From: Sinorhizobium sojae CCBAU 05684 | Lineage (GTDB): Bacteria > Pseudomonadota > Alphaproteobacteria > Rhizobiales > Rhizobiaceae | Length of the DNA stretch: 64,000 nt | Assembly (NCBI RefSeq): GCF_002288525.1 | Contig: NZ_CP023068.1 | Span: forward strand, 310,001 to 374,000 | Direction: 5' to 3' | Shown: positions 59,437 through 64,000 of the stretch, piece after piece | How the letters are laid out: every line of letters starts with the position of its first letter | How positions within the stretch are numbered: position 1 is the first letter of the stretch | Notes under the pieces: model-generated | Told to the model about the DNA's origin: nothing | What the model saw: the letters and a program-made list of their open reading frames with translations, nothing else | The model's database searches: none | Made by a program: the position numbers and the translations under genes

Positions 59437-60756
59437 ATGACTTCGGAAGGCGCGACGGAACCGAAAGGCTACAGGGCCCTTCTGCCGATGCTGCTCTCCT
59501 ATGCCGCGTCCGGCGGCAGCCTCGTCATCAGTTCTGCGGCGCAGCTTCTTACCTTTGCCATTCTCGCGCGTTGGCTCGGCGTTGACGAGTTCAGCGTCTT
59601 CGTCGCCATGACGGCCGTCGCCAACATCGCCGTGCACCTCTGCGGACTCGGTTCGATGGAATGCCTCGTGCGCCGGGTTGCTCGCGACCGCACGATCTAT
59701 CCCGTGATGCTCGGTCACAACATCATCCTGACGGTCGCCAGCGGCACGGTGCTGGTTCTTGTCGGCGCTTTCATCCTGCCGTTCTTCTTCAGCCTGTCAC
59801 CGGACCGGGTCACGAACATCGCCATGGTGACGGTGATGCTCGTCACCAATATCGTGCTCGTCCGGCTGATCGTGCTCGCCGAGCAGATATTCATCGCCCA
59901 TTCCGACTTTGCCTCGGCAAATGCGGTGGTCGTCGGCTTTGCCGTAGCGCGCACGGTGGCGGCCGCGCTCGCCTGCATCGTCTTCAGCGTCTCGACAGTC
60001 GCCGCCTGGGTCGTCTGGCAGTTCGTCTGCCATCTCCTTGTCGCGATGGTCTGCCTGCATGTGCTAAAACGCCTCGGCAGGCCGCGCTATGCCATCGTGG
60101 GGGAAGAGTTGCCACAGGGTCTCTATTTCGCCATCCCCTTCATTCTGCGTGCTCTTAGGCAGAATGCGGACCTTCTCGTCCTGAGCCTTGTCACCACCGC
60201 CGAGCTCGTCTCGAGCTACAGTGTCGCCCGCCGGATGCTGGAAAGCAGCTACCTCTCGGTAGAGGCACTCAATCGGCTCATCTATCCCGGCTCTGCGAGG
60301 CTGTCGGCCGCGGGCCTGCACCACGCGCTTGACCGTGTGCTGCGGGTGCTCGCCGCTGCGACGGTCATCGGCGTTGCGGCGGCGGTCGCGGTCTTCCTCC
60401 TGGCGCCGGTGCTGCCTTATCTCTTCGGCAGTGAATACGTCTCCCTCGTCGGCTTCGTTCGACTTCTCTGCTGGGTCGTCGTGCCGCTCGCGATCTGGTC
60501 CGTGGCCGTGGAAGCACTCGGCGCCTCCGGATATCACGCTCCGCGTGCGGCGGTGATGGGGCTCGGCAGCGTTGCCGGCGCCGGTCTTGCCGCCTGGGCG
60601 AGCTGGTACGCGCCGCCGACGGGGACACTCATCTCGTTCTACGTGATCGAGACTGCCATGGTGGTTGCTGCCTGGGGCGTGTTCCTGCACTTCGTGCGGC
60701 GCGACCGCGAGAGCGCCGCCCGGCAGGTGCTCGCCCCCGGCGAGGCTGGCGCATGA
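59437..60756 (+). CDS. Polysaccharide flippase (Wzx/MATE-like, oligosaccharide repeat-unit transporter)
   Basis: A 439-residue protein with about 12 hydrophobic segments and the Wzx-type start 'LLPMLLSYAASGGSLVISSAAQLLTFAILARWLGVDEFSVFVAMTAVANI'. A typical mid block is 'LRALRQNADLLVLSLVTTAELVSSYSVARRMLES', and the C-terminal segments are well marked. It would move lipid-linked repeat units across the inner membrane. The ATG at 59437 has AAGG at about 9 bases; a TTG at 59356 in the same frame would add 27 residues. The stop overlaps the second GNAT-like gene by 4 bases. Confidence 0.87.
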   Translation: MTSEGATEPKGYRALLPMLLSYAASGGSLVISSAAQLLTFAILARWLGVDEFSVFVAMTAVANIAVHLCGLGSMECLVRRVARDRTIYPVMLGHNIILTVASGTVLVLVGAFILPFFFSLSPDRVTNIAMVTVMLVTNIVLVRLIVLAEQIFIAHSDFASANAVVVGFAVARTVAAALACIVFSVSTVAAWVVWQFVCHLLVAMVCLHVLKRLGRPRYAIVGEELPQGLYFAIPFILRALRQNADLLVLSLVTTAELVSSYSVARRMLESSYLSVEALNRLIYPGSARLSAAGLHHALDRVLRVLAAATVIGVAAAVAVFLLAPVLPYLFGSEYVSLVGFVRLLCWVVVPLAIWSVAVEALGASGYHAPRAAVMGLGSVAGAGLAAWASWYAPPTGTLISFYVIETAMVVAAWGVFLHFVRRDRESAARQVLAPGEAGA

Positions 60757-61901
60757 CGGTCGAGCTGCTGCAAGCGCGGTCTTTCGCGGCCGCCGAAGGC
60801 TATGGCGATCGCAAGACGTCGATCCGCGCCATGGAACGGGTGGACTTGCCGGCCGTCGCAAGACTGTTCAACAAGGTCTTCCGCCAACGGCATCGCGGCA
60901 CCGGGGACGATCTGATCCGATATCTGGAAGCGGTCTTCTTCGGCAGCCCGCATTATGCGCCGGAACATGGCAGCATCGTGCATGAGAATAGCGATGGCCG
61001 CATAGACAGTGCCATTCTCTCGGTACCAATGGAGTTCACCGTGAATGGCCGGCGCACGGTGGCTCGCCTTCTGTGCGCCTTCATGGTCGATGGCAGGGCA
61101 GGCGCCGCGGGAGCTGCGCGGCTTGCGCGCACCGTGCGGGCGGCGCGGCAGGAGATGTGCTTCTCCGACAGCTCGTCACCCGTGAGCGCCGATCATTGCA
61201 CGGCCGGCGGCGGCATCATTCTGCCGATCCAGAGCCTTGAGTGGCGCCGCGCCTTCCGACCACTCGCCGCCGCGGCGTTGCTCGCCGGGCGCAAGATGCC
61301 CTTACTTGCCTCCCGCCCGGTGATCGGCGCCCTCGGATGGGTTGACCGGGTGCTCCGCCGTTGGCGGCCGTCGCTCAAAGCCGAATTCGCCGCGGGGTGC
61401 AGCACGGAAGCCTCGAGCCTCGACGCATTCTTCGAGTGCGCCGCGCCGATGCTGGAGCGGTTTTCGGTTCGTCCGAACTGGTCGAAGCGCGAATTCGACT
61501 GGCTTGCCAGCGTCGCCTCGCTGAACCGGAGCCTTGGGACACTGCAATGTGGGATCGTACGCTCCGATGACGGCAGGGCGATCGGCGCTTTCCTCTTTTT
61601 CGGAAAGGCGAAGCGCGCTGCCCATGTGCTCAACATCCTGTGCGAAGCCGGGCGGGAACTCGATGTTACAACCGCGATGTTCCGGAGCATCGACAAGGAC
61701 GGTTATGCGGTCGCGGCCGGTATGGGCCAGCCCTTCTTGATGAATGCAATTTCGCGCCAGCGCTGGCTTTCTTTCCGGCACCGCGGCTATTTCTGCATGG
61801 TGACTCGCCATGCGGATCTCAAGGAAGCGGCCCTCGCCAATGACATCTATATTGGCGGGCTTGCGTCGGAAAGCTGGAGCAGGCTGCTGACCGATTTCTG
61901 A
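60753..61901 (+). CDS. GNAT-like acyltransferase, paralogue 2
   Basis: A 382-residue paralogue of the 57410 product: 'SIRAMERVDLPAVARLFNKVFRQRHRGTGDDLIRYLEAVFFGSPHY' matches its N terminus, 'RRTVARLLCAFMVDGR' the middle, and 'IYIGGLASESWSRLLTDF' the C terminus. Coupled to the flippase by ATGA at 60753. This placement within the polysaccharide genes strengthens a role in modifying the repeat unit or its lipid carrier, by inference. Double GNAT-like architecture is inferred by eye. Confidence 0.78.
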   Translation: MTVELLQARSFAAAEGYGDRKTSIRAMERVDLPAVARLFNKVFRQRHRGTGDDLIRYLEAVFFGSPHYAPEHGSIVHENSDGRIDSAILSVPMEFTVNGRRTVARLLCAFMVDGRAGAAGAARLARTVRAARQEMCFSDSSSPVSADHCTAGGGIILPIQSLEWRRAFRPLAAAALLAGRKMPLLASRPVIGALGWVDRVLRRWRPSLKAEFAAGCSTEASSLDAFFECAAPMLERFSVRPNWSKREFDWLASVASLNRSLGTLQCGIVRSDDGRAIGAFLFFGKAKRAAHVLNILCEAGRELDVTTAMFRSIDKDGYAVAAGMGQPFLMNAISRQRWLSFRHRGYFCMVTRHADLKEAALANDIYIGGLASESWSRLLTDF

Positions 61902-62051
61902 TCGGCGGCGGCCGTCGGCGGGCTTTCGATGAAAGGTTACCGGGCATCGGCGAGATTAACCGAATGTTCACCCTGCGAGCCTAAGTCTTAATCATTACTG
62001 CGCGCAGCAGGGGGCGTGCTCTGTTGCGAGCACGCGTGGGGAAGACGAGGG

Positions 62052-63638
62052 ATGTACCGGCCGAGCGAGCCCGAAGGACAAGCATTGCGCCTTGAGAAGC
62101 GCTTTGAACGGCCGCACTCGCGCCGCGGGTCGCTGCTCGATCTCCTGCCGGCAGGAAAGGAGGCGACCGATCCTCAGCCACACGAGGTTCCTGCTCTTGC
62201 CCCGGTCGTTGCACAATCTCCAAGCATAGCGGAACCCGAGCCGTCACGAGTCAGCGAGTATTTGCCCGGGCTTCCTTTGCTCGGCAGCATCGGAATCGAT
62301 CACATCGTCGCCTGGCTTCGCGACAGCCTGCGCTGGATCGTTCTTGCACTCGTCGTCTGTGTCGCCGGTGCCCTCGGCTATGCGATGATGGCGACGCCGC
62401 GATACACGGTCTATACAGACATCGTCGTCGATCCCTCGAACCTTAATGTCGTAAGCGACGACGTCTTCATGAACAATCCGCAGCGCGACGCGCAACTGCT
62501 GGAGGTCGAAAGCAAGCTCAGGACCCTGACGTCGCGAAACGTCCTGGAACGCGTCATCAGGAAGCTACGTTTGACGCAGGACCCGGAATACGTGAAGCCG
62601 ACGCCGCTTTCGATGCTGACGGCCCTCTTTGCGTCCCAAGACGCGAAGGCCGGCAAGGAACTGGCCGTCATGCGGGCACTCTCCGAGCGGGTCGAGGCGC
62701 GCCGCGAGGAACGGTCCTTCGTCGTTGTTCTGAAAGTCTGGAGCGAGGCACCGGACAAGGCCGTCATGCTTGCGGATGCGATCGTCGATGCCTTCGAGGC
62801 GGAACTCTTCCAATCGGCCGCAGAGAGCGCCGGCCGCGTCGCGGAAAACCTCAATGCACGGCTCGATGAATTGCGCCGGAGCGTGACTGACGCGGAAAAG
62901 AAGGTCGAGGATTTCCGGCGGATAAATGGACTGCAGTCTGCCAATGGCGAACTTGTCAGCAACCAGCTGTCGGGCGAACTCAACAGCCAGGTACTCGAAG
63001 CGCAGCAGCGTTTCATCCAGGCGGAAACCCGTTACAAGCAGATGAGCGCGGCGCTTGCGCAAGGGCAGGCCGCCAGGGCCTCGGTCTTCGAGTCGGCCGA
63101 CATGACCAATCTCCGCCAGCAGTTTAATACCGTGCAGCAACAGATCGGCTCGATGCAGCTTACCTATGGCGAGAGGCACCCGCGCCTCGCCGCGGCGCGC
63201 TCGGAGCGCGCGACGCTCGAAGCAGCGATCAATCAGGAGGCTCGGCGAATAGCGGAACGCGCGAAGGCCGATTTCGATCGGGAACGCTCGGCGCTCGACG
63301 CCTTGCGGGTGAAAGCGAATGACGAGATATCGAACGTCTTCACCGACAATGAGGCGCAGGTCCATCTTCGCGACCTCGAGCGCGACGCGCGCACCAAGGC
63401 GGCGGTATATGAAACGCATCTCGCCCGCGCGCAACAGATCACCCAACGTCAGCAGATCGATACGACCAATGTCCGCGTCATCTCGCGCGCGATGCCGCCG
63501 GAGTCGCGAAGCTGGCCGCCGCGTACGGTCATCCTGCTGATCGCCGGCGCCGTAGCAGGTCTTGCGATCGGCGTCACCGTGGCTCTTACCCTCGGCCTGT
63601 GGAGATTTGTTCGCGGCCACCAGCGCGCGACCACTTAG
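62052..63638 (+). CDS. Polysaccharide chain-length determinant (Wzz/GumC type)
   Basis: A 528-residue inner-membrane protein. A cytoplasmic N-terminal part of about 90 residues is followed by membrane segment 1 ('WIVLALVVCVAGALGYAMMA'), the Wzz domain ('TDIVVDPSNLNVVSDDVFMNNPQRDAQLLEVESKLRTLTSRNVLERVI'), a long coiled coil (about 255-460, 'AENLNARLDELRRSVTDAEKKVEDFR') and membrane segment 2 near the C terminus ('VILLIAGAVAGLAIGVTVAL'). There is no C-terminal tyrosine kinase domain. The ATG at 62052 follows GACGAGG. It precedes the polymerase gene by 11 bases. Confidence 0.92.
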   Translation: MYRPSEPEGQALRLEKRFERPHSRRGSLLDLLPAGKEATDPQPHEVPALAPVVAQSPSIAEPEPSRVSEYLPGLPLLGSIGIDHIVAWLRDSLRWIVLALVVCVAGALGYAMMATPRYTVYTDIVVDPSNLNVVSDDVFMNNPQRDAQLLEVESKLRTLTSRNVLERVIRKLRLTQDPEYVKPTPLSMLTALFASQDAKAGKELAVMRALSERVEARREERSFVVVLKVWSEAPDKAVMLADAIVDAFEAELFQSAAESAGRVAENLNARLDELRRSVTDAEKKVEDFRRINGLQSANGELVSNQLSGELNSQVLEAQQRFIQAETRYKQMSAALAQGQAARASVFESADMTNLRQQFNTVQQQIGSMQLTYGERHPRLAAARSERATLEAAINQEARRIAERAKADFDRERSALDALRVKANDEISNVFTDNEAQVHLRDLERDARTKAAVYETHLARAQQITQRQQIDTTNVRVISRAMPPESRSWPPRTVILLIAGAVAGLAIGVTVALTLGLWRFVRGHQRATT

Positions 63639-63649
63639 GGCCGCGGGCA

Positions 63650-64000
63650 TGAGCGGCACAGGCTTTCAGGAAACCAGCGCGCAGGACATGAGACTGCGCC
63701 TTGGCACCTTCCTTTTCATGGCGCTCTTCCTGTTCCTGTGGGTCTCGATCGACCCTTACGTCGATCTGACGGGCGAGGCTGTACTCGATCCTTCCGCCGG
63801 GAACTCCAACCGGCTGAACCAGATTCTCGCGCTGTTCTTGACCGCCGGAATGTTGGGATACGGGCTGCTCCACCCGATGCGCGGCATCATCCTGCAGCCT
63901 CGGGTGCTACTGGCGCTGCTCTATTCGTGGTTCTTCATCACCTCCGTGATCTCCGTCCATCCGATGCTGGGGGTCAAGGGCATCATTCTCTCGACGATGA
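63650..64000 (+). CDS. O-antigen ligase/polymerase-like protein (Wzy/WaaL/ExoQ type), 5' part
   Basis: The window ends after 117 codons. The visible N terminus MSGTGFQETSAQDMRLRLGT leads into membrane segments 'FLFMALFLFLWVSI', 'ILALFLTAGMLGYGLL' and 'LLALLYSWFFITSVI', followed by 'SVHPMLGVKGIIL'. The last block and the order of segments are typical of the polymerase/ligase superfamily. Position right after a Wzz-type gene and in the same locus as a flippase supports the polymerase role. Confidence 0.75.

Overview
The window is GC-rich alphaproteobacterial DNA, densely packed and with typical alphaproteobacterial codon use. The gene set points to a Sinorhizobium/Ensifer-type rhizobium and probably to its pSymB-like chromid: glnII with a DUF2735 neighbour, a myo-inositol ABC transporter of the IbpA-IatA-IatP type, a LigD/Ku pair, an asparagine synthetase-ACP-ligase-NadE cluster, minCDE and an exopolysaccharide locus. 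The replicon assignment is recollection of gene content, not a search result. No rRNA, tRNA, prophage, insertion sequence or CRISPR array was seen. Dispersed intergenic palindromic repeats of at least four kinds punctuate the region.

Layout. 1-4.5 kb: end of a beta-propeller gene, a HAD phosphatase, DUF2735 and glnII behind a near-perfect sigma-54 promoter, a second HAD phosphatase and a small ORF. 4.6-11 kb: a TctABC tricarboxylate transporter, an orphan periplasmic binding protein and a divergent TctDE-like two-component system. 11-16 kb: the inositol-type ABC transporter and an IolI-like isomerase, preceded by three GGAA-N6-TTCC palindromes that match the reported rhizobial IolR operator. 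16-23 kb: a beta-hydroxyacid dehydrogenase, then a tightly packed five-gene minus-strand operon ligD-ku-(BRCT/TPR protein)-hydrolase-xthA.

23-30.5 kb: ureide/glyoxylate catabolism, with AllE-type cupin, IclR regulator, gcl, hyi, glxR, glycerate kinase and allA. Together these turn ureidoglycine/ureidoglycolate into glyoxylate and then glycerate phosphate. 31.7-43.9 kb: four-carbon acid-sugar catabolism (otnK, otnI, ltnD, a LacI regulator, otnC, a GntR regulator, denD, an SDR) followed by a complete ABC sugar importer. Twin palindromes in the ltnD/lacI intergenic region and one in front of the GntR gene are candidate operators.

43.9-48 kb holds miscellaneous single genes and small ORFs. 48.1-52.9 kb is a four-gene operon encoding an AsnB-type amidotransferase, a free-standing acyl carrier protein, an AMP-forming ligase and a stand-alone NAD synthetase-like enzyme. 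It looks like a small amide-forming biosynthetic pathway and is the best candidate here for an undescribed system. 53.2-55 kb is minCDE with a perfect CtrA box. 55-64 kb has a hypothetical gene, a flavin monooxygenase, and a polysaccharide locus (flippase, Wzz-type chain-length protein, start of a polymerase/ligase) that includes two divergent paralogues of an unusual double-length GNAT-like protein and a truncated PrmC-like methyltransferase, several coupled by 4-base ATGA overlaps.
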